From Calditerricola satsumensis (GTDB lineage Bacteria; Bacillota; Bacilli; Calditerricolales; Calditerricolaceae): 64,000 nucleotides of DNA. The stretch spans positions 21,678 to 85,677 of the forward strand of contig NZ_BMOF01000004.1 of NCBI RefSeq assembly GCF_014646935.1, read 5' to 3'. A model generated the notes under the pieces. The model did not search any database, was not told where the DNA came from, and saw only the letters and a list, made by a program, of their open reading frames with translations. A program made the translations under genes and the position numbers. Position 1 is the first letter of the stretch; every line of letters starts with the position of its first letter. Positions 35,513 to 45,580 of the stretch are shown in pieces.

Positions 35513-36714
35513 ACCCAAACCTGCCGCATCGCCGCCTGGCCCTGGTGGCCATCACCACCCACGGGACGGAGATCGTTCGCCGGCTCGCCGCGTCGTACCA
35601 AGGCGATCCGGACGCTCCGGCGGTCGACGTCTTCTACATGAAAAAGCACGCCCGCGGTGACGAGGCGGAGAGGGGCTTCCGCCTGTTCGAGGGTTCGGTG
35701 CGCCGCATCCTGCCGGAGCTCTTTGCCCGCTACGACGGGCTGGTGCTCGTCATCTCCCTCGGCGCCGTGGTGCGCATGATCGCACCGCTTCTCGTGGACA
35801 AGAAGACCGACCCGGCCGTCGTCGTCATCGACGACCGCGCCGAGCATGTCATCAGCGTGTTGTCGGGCCACGTCGGCGGGGCCAACCTTCTCACGCGGGA
35901 CATCGCCCGCCGCCTGGGCGCTCGGCCGGTCATCACCACCGCCTCCGACGTGCAGGGGACGATCGCCGTCGACCTCTTCGGCCGCCGCTTTGGCTGGCGC
36001 CTGGTGAACTGGGACAAGGTGACCCCGGTCAGCGCCGCCGTGGTCAACGGCGAGCGCGTGGCCGTGGTGCAGGAGTCGGGCGAGCCGGATTGGTGGGAAC
36101 ACCCTCATCCCCTGCCGCCAAACATCACCGTGTACCGCTCGGTGCGCGAGGCCCTGGCGGCCAAGGCGAACGCCTACCTCGTCGTGACGCACCGGCTGCT
36201 CGATCCCGACGAGGAGGCCATCCTGGAAAACGGCGTTCTTTACCGCCCCCGTTCCATCGTTCTCGGCCTTGGCTGCAACCGCGGCACGAGCGCCGAGGAG
36301 ATCGAGCAGGTCATACGCGACACGCTGGATGCGCTGCGCTTTGCCGTGGAAAGCGTGCGCAACGTGGCCACGATCGACCGGAAGAAGGACGAGCCGGGTC
36401 TCGTCGCCGTGTGCGCCAAATACGGCTGGCCCCTTGTCGCCTATACCCCGGAGGAGCTCAACGCCGTGCCCATCGCCCACCCGTCGGAGACGGTGTACCG
36501 CTACACCGGCGCCTGGGGCGTGAGCGAGCCGGCGGCGATGCGTTCGGCCAACGCCACCTCGCTCGTGCTGGAGAAAAAGAAACACGGCAATTGCACGATT
36601 TCCGTGGCCCTCGTCGACTACGGCCCGCCGCGATGGGACGGCACCGCGGACACCGGTGCGGCGGAGACCGCCCGAATCGCGCAAGCGGCCGCCGGAAAGG
36701 AGGAAGGGCCATGA
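35509..36714 (+). CDS. cbiG: Cobalt-precorrin-5A hydrolase
   Basis: A 401-residue CbiG that opens the delta-lactone and releases acetaldehyde. The N-terminal domain has LVISLGAVVRMIAPLL and VISVLSGHVGGANLL; the C-terminal domain has VLGLGCNRGTSAEEIE and ATIDRKKDEPGLV. It is specific to the anaerobic route. Start ATG with GGGAGAGGG upstream; the stop overlaps cbiA (ATGA). Confidence 0.94.
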   Translation: MNPNLPHRRLALVAITTHGTEIVRRLAASYQGDPDAPAVDVFYMKKHARGDEAERGFRLFEGSVRRILPELFARYDGLVLVISLGAVVRMIAPLLVDKKTDPAVVVIDDRAEHVISVLSGHVGGANLLTRDIARRLGARPVITTASDVQGTIAVDLFGRRFGWRLVNWDKVTPVSAAVVNGERVAVVQESGEPDWWEHPHPLPPNITVYRSVREALAAKANAYLVVTHRLLDPDEEAILENGVLYRPRSIVLGLGCNRGTSAEEIEQVIRDTLDALRFAVESVRNVATIDRKKDEPGLVAVCAKYGWPLVAYTPEELNAVPIAHPSETVYRYTGAWGVSEPAAMRSANATSLVLEKKKHGNCTISVALVDYGPPRWDGTADTGAAETARIAQAAAGKEEGP

Positions 36715-38174
36715 GCGCAAGCGAGCGGGGCTGTGGTTTGCCCGCGGCGGACGGTGAGGCGGCCGGCGTTCACCGTTCCCGTCTCGTCATTGCCGGGGCG
36801 GGCAGCGGGGTGGGCAAGACGACGCTGACGATCGGCCTGATGGCGGCGTTGAAGGCGCGCGGCCTTGCCGTGCAGGGTTTCAAGTGCGGGCCCGACTACA
36901 TCGATCCGACGTACCACACGGCGATCACCGGCCGGCCGTCGCGCAACCTCGACGCGTGGATGATGGGGCCTGCGGCGGTGCGGGAGATCTTCCTCCGCGC
37001 CAGCGCCGGGGCGGACCTGTCGCTGATCGAAGGGGTGATGGGGCTTTTTGACGGCAAGCGGGCCACCGACGACGAGGGCAGCACGGCGCACATCGCCCGC
37101 CTGCTCCGCGCGCCGGTGCTCCTCGTCGTGAACGCCGCCAGCATGGCTCGCACGGCGGCGGCCATCGTGAAGGGTTGCCAGGCGATGGCCGAGGGGTTTG
37201 CCATCGCCGGCGTCATCGCCAACCAGGTGGGCAGCGCTGGCCACGCGCGGCTCATCCGCGAGGCGGTGGAGCAGGTTTGCGGCGTGCCCGTGGTGGGCTC
37301 CCTCGTGCGTGACGACGGCCTGGTCATCCCCGAGCGGCACCTCGGCCTCGTGCCGGCGGTGGAGCGGGGGGAACTCGCGCCTTTGTTTGCCAAGCTGGCC
37401 GCGCGCGTCGCCGAAACGGTCGACCTCGACGCCGTTGTCGCTTTGGCCCGGTCGGCCCCGCCCCTTGCGCCCGAGCCTCCGCGCCTTTTTTCGCCCGAGA
37501 AGCGCCACAGCGGGCCGCCCCGTGCGCGCATCGCCGTGGCGCGCGACGAGGCGTTCAACTTTTACTATCCCGAGAACCTCGAACTGCTCGAGCATGCCGG
37601 TGCCGCGCTCGTTTTCTTCCGTCCGACGCACGGCGACCGGCTCCCGGAGGAGGTTGACGGCCTGTACCTCGGCGGCGGCTTTCCCGAGGTGTACGCCGCC
37701 GAACTGGCGCGCAACCACGCCCTGAAGGCCGACATCCGCCAGGCGGCGGCCGCCGGAATGCCCATCTTTGCCGAGTGCGGCGGCTACATGTACCTGTGCC
37801 GCGCGCTCACCACCTCCGACGGGCGGACGCACGAGATGGTCGGCCTCATCCCCGCCCGCGTGCGCATGGGGCAGCGCCTGGCCGAACTGGGGTACCGGGA
37901 AGTGCGGGCCGAACGCGACACGCCCCTTTTGGCCGCCGGCGAGACGGCCCGCGGCCACGCGTTTCACTACTCGGTCCTCGAGCCGGAGCCGGACGCCGCC
38001 GACGCCTGGCCGTACGCCTATTGCGTCCATTCGCGCTTTGGCGAACGGCGTGAAGGCTACGCCGCCGGATCGGTGCTTGCCGGCTACACCCACCTGCATT
38101 TTGCCTCCAATCCGCGCATGGCCGAGCGCTGGGTGGCGGCGTGTGCGGCGTTTCGGCGCGCGCGATTGCGATAG
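36711..38174 (+). CDS. cbiA: Cobyrinic acid a,c-diamide synthase
   Basis: A 487-residue ATP- and glutamine-dependent amidase. An ATP-binding loop GAGSGVGKTTLT lies near residue 30, CGPDYIDPTYH follows, and a C-terminal class I glutaminase-like domain has FAECGGYMYL with the nucleophilic cysteine. It amidates the a and c acetate chains of cobyrinic acid. Last gene of the cbi operon seen here; a weak hairpin with GTTTTT at about 38175-38202 may end the transcript. Genes for later steps (cbiB, cbiP, cobU/S) are not in the window. Confidence 0.94.
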   Translation: MSASERGCGLPAADGEAAGVHRSRLVIAGAGSGVGKTTLTIGLMAALKARGLAVQGFKCGPDYIDPTYHTAITGRPSRNLDAWMMGPAAVREIFLRASAGADLSLIEGVMGLFDGKRATDDEGSTAHIARLLRAPVLLVVNAASMARTAAAIVKGCQAMAEGFAIAGVIANQVGSAGHARLIREAVEQVCGVPVVGSLVRDDGLVIPERHLGLVPAVERGELAPLFAKLAARVAETVDLDAVVALARSAPPLAPEPPRLFSPEKRHSGPPRARIAVARDEAFNFYYPENLELLEHAGAALVFFRPTHGDRLPEEVDGLYLGGGFPEVYAAELARNHALKADIRQAAAAGMPIFAECGGYMYLCRALTTSDGRTHEMVGLIPARVRMGQRLAELGYREVRAERDTPLLAAGETARGHAFHYSVLEPEPDAADAWPYAYCVHSRFGERREGYAAGSVLAGYTHLHFASNPRMAERWVAACAAFRRARLR

Positions 38175-38337
38175 CAGGGCCGAGGGGCTGCGGTGTTTTT
38201 CGATCAGGCGATGGCACGCGACGTAAAAGGAAGAGGAAATTGCCTGCCGATGGCGAAAAAAGCGGAGCAATGGGCGCCGGATCACGCGTATACATGCCGT
38301 TTGAGGGGAGCGGCGCAACGATCGAAGGAGGGAGACC

Positions 38338-39171
38338 ATGGGCGCAGGCGGCAAGACGGCGCTGATCACCGGCGCATCAAGCGGCATTGGGCACGAACTG
38401 GCCAAGTTGTTTGCCCAGAACAGGCACAATGTGGTGTTGGTGGCGCGCAGCAGAGAGAAGCTGGCGGCCGTGGCCGACGAACTCCAGCGGCGCCACGGGG
38501 TGCAGGCCATCCCGTTGCCGGCGGACCTGGCCCAACCCGACGCGCCGCGGGAAATCTACGAGGCGCTGCGGGAACGCGGCATCGCCGTCGATTTCCTCGT
38601 CAACAACGCCGGGTTTGGGCTGTATGGCCCCTTTGCCCAGACCGACTGGCCCATTGAGCGGGACATGCTGCAGGTCAACGTCGTCGCCTTGACCCATCTG
38701 ACCAAGCTGCTGGTGCCGGAGATGATCCGGAGGGGGGCGGGCCGCATCCTCAACATGGCCTCGATGGCCGCTTTTCAGCCCGGTCCGCTGATGGCCGTCT
38801 ACTACGCCACCAAGGCGTATGTGCTCTCCTTCTCGGAAGCCCTGGCCGCGGAACTGAAGGGGACGGGAGTGACCGTCACGGCGCTTTGTCCGGGGCCGGT
38901 GAAGACCAACTTTGATCGGCGTGCCCGCTTGGATTCCTCCAAACTTTTCAAGCGGCGCTTTCTGATGGCCGATGCGCCGACGGTGGCGGCCGCCGGGTAC
39001 CGGGGCATGATGGCGGGCAAATCCCTTGTGATTCCGGGATGGCCCAACAAGCTGCTGGTGCAGGGGCAGCGGTTGGCTCCACGTACCTTGGTCGTACGGG
39101 TGGTGCGCAAGCTGCAGGAGCCGATTGACGGCCCAACGCTCCCCTTTTCCGGGCGTTCGGTGCCCCGTTAG
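38338..39171 (+). CDS. Short-chain dehydrogenase/reductase
   Basis: A 277-residue NAD(P)-dependent SDR. It has the cofactor motif TGASSGIG near residue 11, NNAGFG near 85, and a Ser...YYATK active site (Tyr-x3-Lys around residue 158). It belongs to the broad DltE/YqjQ-like SDR group; the substrate cannot be predicted. GGAGGG lies 7 bases before the ATG. No functional link with the preceding cbi genes is evident. Confidence 0.82.
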   Translation: MGAGGKTALITGASSGIGHELAKLFAQNRHNVVLVARSREKLAAVADELQRRHGVQAIPLPADLAQPDAPREIYEALRERGIAVDFLVNNAGFGLYGPFAQTDWPIERDMLQVNVVALTHLTKLLVPEMIRRGAGRILNMASMAAFQPGPLMAVYYATKAYVLSFSEALAAELKGTGVTVTALCPGPVKTNFDRRARLDSSKLFKRRFLMADAPTVAAAGYRGMMAGKSLVIPGWPNKLLVQGQRLAPRTLVVRVVRKLQEPIDGPTLPFSGRSVPR

Positions 39172-39182
39172 GCGCGCCACAA

Positions 39183-39219
39183 AAAAGCGCCCGCTGCCCC
39201 TTAGGGGTGTTCGGGCGCT
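39183..39219 (-). terminator. Terminator (minus strand) of the lipoprotein pseudogene
   Basis: On the minus strand AAGCGCCCG ... CGGGCGCTT with an inner CCCCTAAGGGG hairpin, followed by a run of T. It overlaps the last codons of the pseudogene at 39201-39512, showing that this strand was once a transcription unit. Confidence 0.75.
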
Positions 39220-39512
39220 TGGGGTTCTCCGGCGGCGGGCGTTTGGGGTGCGGGCGCCTTGGGTGAAGCGGGCCGCTGGGGCTGCGGAGTTGGTTGGAAC
39301 GGCGTCCGCTCTTGGGGTTGCGCCTGTGGAGCGCGGGGTTGCGCGGTCATCGGCTGCTTTTGCTGCTGCAGCCGTTACTGTAGGTTTTGTTTCGCCATCT
39401 GCTGCATCTTCTGCTGCATCTTTTGTTGCATCTTCCGCATCGGGGTTTGCGGATTTCAGCCGGCCAGCAGCACCATGCTCCCGGCCAGCAAAACAGGTGC
39501 AAGCTTGCGCAT
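39201..39512 (-). pseudogene. Small Gln/Met/Pro-rich lipoprotein gene with two in-frame stop codons
   Basis: Read from the ATG at 39510-39512, which has GGAGG 8 bases upstream, the frame gives a signal peptide MRKLAPVLLAGSMVLLAG. A TGA (39456-39458) then stands exactly where the lipobox cysteine (TGC/TGT) is expected. The frame goes on as NPQTPMRKMQQKMQQKMQQM, meets a TAA at 39375-39377 and continues through a Gln/Pro/Ala-rich region to a final TAA at 39201-39203. A terminator follows directly. It looks like a recently inactivated lipoprotein gene of unknown function; sequencing error is a possible alternative. Confidence 0.7.
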
Positions 39513-39659
39513 GGCGAAACCTCCTGAACGGCTTCAAACGGCATGGTGAAACGCAAGGATGTCGCACCGTGCTGTAGTTTGCCCCGCGTCGCGGGACGGG
39601 TTGCCTGGAGGATGGTGCCCGACGCGGCAACAGCTTCCTGAACCGCACCCCTTCACAGA

Positions 39660-39694
39660 AAAACGCGCCTTCCGCAATGGAAGGCGCGTTTTTC
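39660..39694. terminator. Bidirectional terminator
   Basis: AAAACGCGCCTTCC / GGAAGGCGCGTTTT, with a short loop, A run before and T run after. It lies between the lytic transglycosylase gene and the lipoprotein pseudogene. Confidence 0.85.
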
Positions 39695-39749
39695 GCGTTG
39701 TGGGCCCGGCATGGATGCACCCGATGTTCGCGTGCGCGCGTCGGCGAGG

Positions 39750-40439
39750 TTACCCTTGCGCGTCGACCGTTCGGCCGAGCACCTTGGCCACGTAGGCCCG
39801 CGTTTCCCGATAGGGCGGGATACCGCCATACCGGTCAACCGCGCCCGGTCCGGCGTTGTACGCCGCCAGTGCCAAGGCCACATTGCCCTTATAGCGATCA
39901 AGGAGGGAACGCAGGTAGCGCGTGCCGCCGTCGATGTTCTGGGCCGGGTCGTAGGGATCGCGCACCCCCAGCCAGCGGGCCGTTGCCGGCATGAGTTGCA
40001 TCAGGCCCATCGCCCCGGCTGGCGACGTGGCGCGGGGGTTAAAGCCCGATTCCACCTGAATGACGCGGCGGATGAGCCGTTCGCTCACGCCGTATTTGCG
40101 GGCCGCCTGGGCGATCAGCGTGTCGAAGGGGTGCCGATCGGGCGGTGAGGTCGACATCCCCTTTTCGGTGCCGCCGATCGGCGCGCTTTCGGCTTGCGCA
40201 ACCCGGGGCGGATTCGGCTTCCCAGCGGGAGGCACGCGGGATGCCGTGCCTGCTGTTGTGTTCTCCGATTGATCGGCCAAAGCCGCCGCGCTTTCCCCGG
40301 CCTGCTGCAGGTACGCGGCCAGCAGCGCGGCAAACAGGTCGTGATGCGATGGCGCCATTGGGGCAACGGCCGCGTCGGGTGCCGGCAGCTGGTGTACGGT
40401 GTACAGGGTCACCAGGCGTGCGAACAGGTCAGGGCGCAT
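39750..40439 (-). CDS. Lytic transglycosylase (SLT domain)
   Basis: A 229-residue protein. The C-terminal 120 residues are a lysozyme-like SLT domain: the catalytic Glu130 is in [20 protein letters not shown], followed by LMQLMPATA and [13 protein letters not shown]. It cleaves peptidoglycan glycan strands. The N-terminal 100 residues are low-complexity and no signal peptide is obvious, as in B. subtilis YjbJ-like enzymes. I chose the ATG at 40439, which has GGAGGTGA upstream. Confidence 0.87.
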   Translation of the reverse strand: MRPDLFARLVTLYTVHQLPAPDAAVAPMAPSHHDLFAALLAAYLQQAGESAAALADQSENTTAGTASRVPPAGKPNPPRVAQAESAPIGGTEKGMSTSPPDRHPFDTLIAQAARKYGVSERLIRRVIQVESGFNPRATSPAGAMGLMQLMPATARWLGVRDPYDPAQNIDGGTRYLRSLLDRYKGNVALALAAYNAGPGAVDRYGGIPPYRETRAYVAKVLGRTVDAQG

Positions 40440-40586
40440 GCGTTCACCTCCGTCCAAATCCGGATCGCCCTCTCCCTATGATTCGACATCCGGCGGCGAT
40501 TTCCTGTAGAGGAAGGGCCCGTTGGAGGGTGAACCCGTTGTCCCGCTTGCTTCGGTTTGGTTTCGCTGCGGCATGCGGTTTGCCGG

Positions 40587-40616
40587 TTGACCCCCCCGGC
40601 CTCGGCATAGGAAAAT
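40587..40616 (+). promoter_or_regulatory. Tentative cadC promoter
   Basis: TTGACC (40587-40592), 18-base spacer, GAAAAT (40611-40616). The -10 match is poor, but the site abuts the operator-like repeat that follows. Confidence 0.4.
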
Positions 40617-40619
40617 GAA

Positions 40620-40633
40620 AATACGATCATATT
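40620..40633 (+). promoter_or_regulatory. Candidate CadC operator
   Basis: AATACGATCATATT, an AT-rich inverted repeat (12 of 14 positions symmetric) between the promoter and cadC. Its place fits autoregulation by an ArsR/CadC repressor. Confidence 0.45.
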
Positions 40634-40657
40634 ACTTTTTGACTGTGGAGGTGCGCC

Positions 40658-41062
40658 ATGTCGCCTCGACCGATCCGTTGCCAACCGGAGCCCGATGCAC
40701 CGGTTTGTGAAGTGAACGTCGTTCATCAAGACGTGGTAAGCCGTCTCAAGCCCGAGGTTGAGCGCATGGAGGGGGTGGCCACCGTTTTTAAAGCCTTGGC
40801 CGATGACACCCGGGTGAAGATTGTGTACGCCCTGAGCCAGGCCGAACTATGCGTATGCGACGTGGCCGCCCTCATCGGCAGCACCAAGGCGACGGCATCT
40901 TATCACCTCCGGCTTTTGCACCACATGGGGTTGGCCAAGTACCGGAGGGAGGGCAAGCTGGTGTATTACCGCCTGGCCGATTCCTCCATCGGGAATCTGG
41001 TTCGCGAGGTGTTGCACCATCTGCATTGCGACCGAGGAGAGAAGGAAGCAGGAGGGAAGTAG
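40658..41062 (+). CDS. cadC: CadC-type metal-sensing ArsR repressor
   Basis: A 134-residue ArsR/SmtB protein. The alpha-3 metal motif ELCVCD (Cys65, Cys67) and N-terminal cysteines at 8 and 17 make up the thiolate site of Cd/Pb/Zn sensors of CadC type. The DNA helix reads GSTKATASYHLRLLHHMGL. GGAGG lies 7 bases before the ATG. The gene is followed 2 bases later by cadA, the expected partner, but that gene is broken. Confidence 0.9.
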   Translation: MSPRPIRCQPEPDAPVCEVNVVHQDVVSRLKPEVERMEGVATVFKALADDTRVKIVYALSQAELCVCDVAALIGSTKATASYHLRLLHHMGLAKYRREGKLVYYRLADSSIGNLVREVLHHLHCDRGEKEAGGK

Positions 41063-41064
41063 AC

Positions 41065-43046
<1,982 letters not shown>

Positions 43047-43074
43047 GGTGTGGCGCGCCACCGTTTCCCCATGC

Positions 43075-43105
43075 AAAAAAGCCTTCCCGTCGGGGCACGG
43101 GAAGG
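43075..43105 (-). terminator. Terminator of the cotJ operon
   Basis: On the minus strand CCTTCCCGT / ACGGGAAGG with a 6-base loop followed by C and six T; it lies about 100 bases after cotJC. Confidence 0.85.
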
Positions 43106-43122
43106 ATCGGACTGCAGACAAA

Positions 43123-43155
43123 CCCTCGGTGCCAATGCGACCGAGGGCGTTTTCT
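43123..43155 (+). terminator. Terminator downstream of cadA
   Basis: CCCTCGGT / ACCGAGGG stem with a 9-base loop followed by CGTTTTCTTG on the plus strand. Confidence 0.75.
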
Positions 43156-43204
43156 TGTTGTCTCTGGCTGGGGAACGAACGTGTCCGGCCAAGCCCATTA
43201 AACA

Positions 43205-43774
43205 CTAAAAATACTTCTTCCGGTCGCACTCTTCCTTCAAAATTTCCACCGCTTCCCGGAAGCGCTGGGAGTGCACCACTTCCCGCTCGCGCAAAAAGCG
43301 CAGGCCGTCCTTGAGGTCCGGGTCGTCGGTCATGTCGATGAGCCACTGGTAGGTGGCGCGGGCCTTTTCCTCCGCGGCGATGTCCTCGTAGAGGTCGGCA
43401 ATGGGGTCGCCCTTGGCCTGGATGTACGCGGCCGTGAACGGCACGCCGGCGGCGTCATGGTAAAACAGCGCCTTGTCGTGGCTGGCATAGTGTTCGCCGA
43501 GTCCGGCCGCTTTCAGCTGTTCCGGCGTGGCGTCCTTGGTCAGCTTGTAGACCATCGTGGCGATCATTTCGAGGTGGGCCAGCTCCTCCGTCCCGATGTC
43601 GTTGAGGATGCCGATCACCTTGTTGGGCACCGTATAGCGCTGGTTGAGGTAGCGGAGGGCGGCGGCCAGCTCGCCGTCGGCGCCGCCGTATTGTTCCAGA
43701 AGGTATTTGGCCATCCGCGGGTCGCACTTGCTGACCCGGACGGGGTACTGCAGCTTTTTCTCATAGATCCACAT
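43205..43774 (-). CDS. cotJC: Spore coat protein CotJC (manganese-catalase-like)
   Basis: A 189-residue protein of the Mn-catalase fold. Metal-ligand-like residues occur in GTEELAHLEMIATMV and in AAEEKARATYQWLI and REREVVHSQRF. It is part of the inner spore coat, made in the mother cell. It starts MWIYEKKLQYPV, as CotJC does, at the ATG 43774 with GGAGG upstream. Last gene of a leftward cotJA-cotJB-cotJC operon. Confidence 0.93.
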   Translation of the reverse strand: MWIYEKKLQYPVRVSKCDPRMAKYLLEQYGGADGELAAALRYLNQRYTVPNKVIGILNDIGTEELAHLEMIATMVYKLTKDATPEQLKAAGLGEHYASHDKALFYHDAAGVPFTAAYIQAKGDPIADLYEDIAAEEKARATYQWLIDMTDDPDLKDGLRFLREREVVHSQRFREAVEILKEECDRKKYF

Positions 43775-43850
43775 GGCGGTCCTCCTTTGGCCCAATGGTC
43801 TGCTTCAGGTTGAACGGGATGCCGCAATCCCGGCGAGGGAACGGCGCGCT

Positions 43851-44135
43851 TCAGACCTGCCACGGCCACGGCACGTCATCCCAGTTCCACGGATACCGGA
43901 CGTAGTCGTGGCCAAAGTGTTGCAGGGGGCCGGAAATGGCCTCCAGCTGACGCTTGACGCCCTTGCGCTTCCGGACGAGGTCGTTGTATTGGCGGACGGC
44001 GTTCAGGTCGTCCGGGTGGGTATCGAGATACAGGTTCAGTTCCAGCAGAACGAAGTCGAGGGCCTGCAGCTCCTCGAGGAGCTCGTAATATTCCTCCGGC
44101 ATCTTCCGCTGCTCGTCAATGTGACGACGGTCCAT
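43851..44135 (-). CDS. cotJB: Spore coat protein CotJB
   Basis: A 94-residue CotJB with the family stretch ELLEELQALDFVLLELNLYLDTHP and the C-terminal aromatic region WNWDDVPWPWQV. The ATG at 44135 has GGGGAG upstream; the longer frame begins inside cotJA. It overlaps the end of cotJA by 20 bases and lies 76 bases before cotJC. Confidence 0.9.
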   Translation of the reverse strand: MDRRHIDEQRKMPEEYYELLEELQALDFVLLELNLYLDTHPDDLNAVRQYNDLVRKRKGVKRQLEAISGPLQHFGHDYVRYPWNWDDVPWPWQV

Positions 44136-44418
44136 CGCAGCTCTCCCCTTCCCGTTCGACTGGACGGTTGTATCCCTCATACGGGCTGAACAGGGCCGGC
44201 CACAGGGTGCCGCGCCGGAGGGCTTCCCGCGGCGGGTACTGGGGCAAATTGGGCGGTTGGAAGCCCAGGTACAGGTTCGGCGGCGTGTTGTACGCCTTCA
44301 CCCGTTCGGCCGGGCAGGGGTCGAAGGGGCTCGCATAGGGACGCCAGGTCTTGAAGTTGGTGTGACGCATTGGCGGGGCGATGGGTCCCATGTACGGCGG
44401 GTACGGGTGCTTCCACAT
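44116..44418 (-). CDS. cotJA: Spore coat associated protein CotJA
   Basis: A 100-residue Pro/Tyr-rich protein with PPNLYLGFQPPNLPQYPPREAL, the signature of CotJA, and LWPALFSPYEG near the end. I chose the ATG at 44418 after GGAGGAGG; an ATG at 44460 lies inside the direct repeat described at 44454-44530 and has no ribosome binding site. It is the first gene of cotJ, normally transcribed by sigma-E; no clear sigma-E promoter was identified. Confidence 0.85.
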   Translation of the reverse strand: MWKHPYPPYMGPIAPPMRHTNFKTWRPYASPFDPCPAERVKAYNTPPNLYLGFQPPNLPQYPPREALRRGTLWPALFSPYEGYNRPVEREGESCDGPSSH

Positions 44419-44453
44419 GGGGACGCGTTCCTCCTCCTTCTTGAGTGGTGGCG

Positions 44454-44530
44454 GAGCCATTACCCACGGTATTCGCCGCCGCGGGCGGGCGTCACTCGGG
44501 CGTGTGGAAATGGGCGCACGGGCGGGGTGG
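44454..44530. repeat. 77-bp direct repeat, copy 1
   Basis: Matches 45473-45549 in the same orientation over 77 bases, with six differences, all transitions. The common part runs GAG(C/T)CATTACCCACGGTATTCGC and onward through a GC-rich core. Copy 1 directly precedes cotJA. Confidence 0.85.
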
Positions 44531-44663
44531 ACATCGCCCGTGCAGCCCGACGTGGATACGGTATATCCTACAGAAGCGCGCTATGTGAACCTGTTGCTGT
44601 ATGTCCAGCCATGAAAACAGTATGGCCCTGCCATTCTTCTTACGCAGGGCCAATGCAAGTGTT

Positions 44664-45056
44664 TTAATTCTTATTGCCTTTTTTCTCAGCTTCATACAAA
44701 TAATAAATTCCAACAACTAAAGCTATTATGCTTAATATTCGTGGAGTATTGCCTACATAACTTAAATATTGCGAAAAATCACTTTTTCCCCAGCCACCTC
44801 CTTGTAAACTAAGCCGATACAATGCGGCTGTAATATAATGAGACGCAAAAAGAAATGCGGAGATACCACAAAACGCTACGCCGGCACCACGTTTTGACAT
44901 TCGTATCTCCCCTTTGTTAAAAGAATTGAAGGCCTTTGGTTCCTTATCCTTTCCTTGTGGAGCAGTAAAAGCAAGCTGTCCTGGAGACACTAATGACAAC
45001 GCTAACACAAGAACGCCAATAAATCTTAATCTTAATAATAAACTCTCTTTTATCAC
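44664..45056 (-). CDS. AT-rich gene for a small membrane protein of unknown function
   Basis: A 130-residue protein, clearly richer in A+T than its surroundings. It has a signal-like N-terminus (residues 8-32, ending near AFTAP) and two further hydrophobic segments (about 58-80 and 106-124), with a basic tail EAEKKGNKN. Start GTG with GAGGGGG upstream. A second start, ATG at 44900 with AAAGGGGAG, would give a 78-residue form with only two membrane helices. Not recognised. It lies between two direct repeats, which suggests acquisition. Confidence 0.6.
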   Translation of the reverse strand: MIKESLLLRLRFIGVLVLALSLVSPGQLAFTAPQGKDKEPKAFNSFNKGEIRMSKRGAGVAFCGISAFLFASHYITAALYRLSLQGGGWGKSDFSQYLSYVGNTPRILSIIALVVGIYYLYEAEKKGNKN

Positions 45057-45472
45057 CAGAATACCCCCTCCATGTATAAGATTTATAGTTTTTGGTTATC
45101 CGTCATCAATTTTAATAACAGCCCCCTCATATGTAAACAAGAAATAGTAGACAAATTTCGACAAAAATGAACTGATTGTCGAATCGTGATAGTCGTTGAC
45201 TTTGTGTCTAACACGTGGCACGTGCGATCAACTGGCGTGCATACATCCTGGTGTTTTTCGGCCGGTGACGCGCCTACGACCGAATGGCTTTGCTGTCCGG
45301 GGCCAGGCGCTTGCTTTAGTCGGGAAGGTACGTGGTCATTGCCTTCTGCAGCGCGACGAAGAGGGCTTCCAGCTCGGCCTCATGGGCTTCAACCCGTTTC
45401 CAGAAGCGACTGAAGGCTGCTACACAATCATTTGCTGCCCTTTATCGCGATGATGGTCCATAGCTGTCGGGA
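45057..45472. other. Gene-poor stretch with a coding remnant
   Basis: The first 120 bases are AT-rich. From about 45310 to 45440 the minus strand has a short open stretch ending in TAA with the peptide AAFSRFWKRVEAHEAELEALF and LQKAMTTYLPD. It is amphipathic and protein-like but cut by a stop upstream and without a start; it may be the C-terminal end of a lost gene. No other gene is visible. Confidence 0.4.
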
Positions 45473-45549
45473 GAGTCATTACCCACGGTATTCGCCGCCG
45501 CGGGCGGGCGTCACCCGGGCGTATGGAAATGGGCGCGCGGACGGGGCGG
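45473..45549. repeat. 77-bp direct repeat, copy 2
   Basis: Second copy of the repeat at 44454-44530, 1019 bp away, just downstream of the Y-family polymerase gene. The GC-rich core GCCGCCGCGGGCGGGCG could fold, but no longer inverted repeat is present. Confidence 0.85.
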
Positions 45550-45580
45550 CATTTGCCGGCACCGCCTGCATGGCCCGGCG

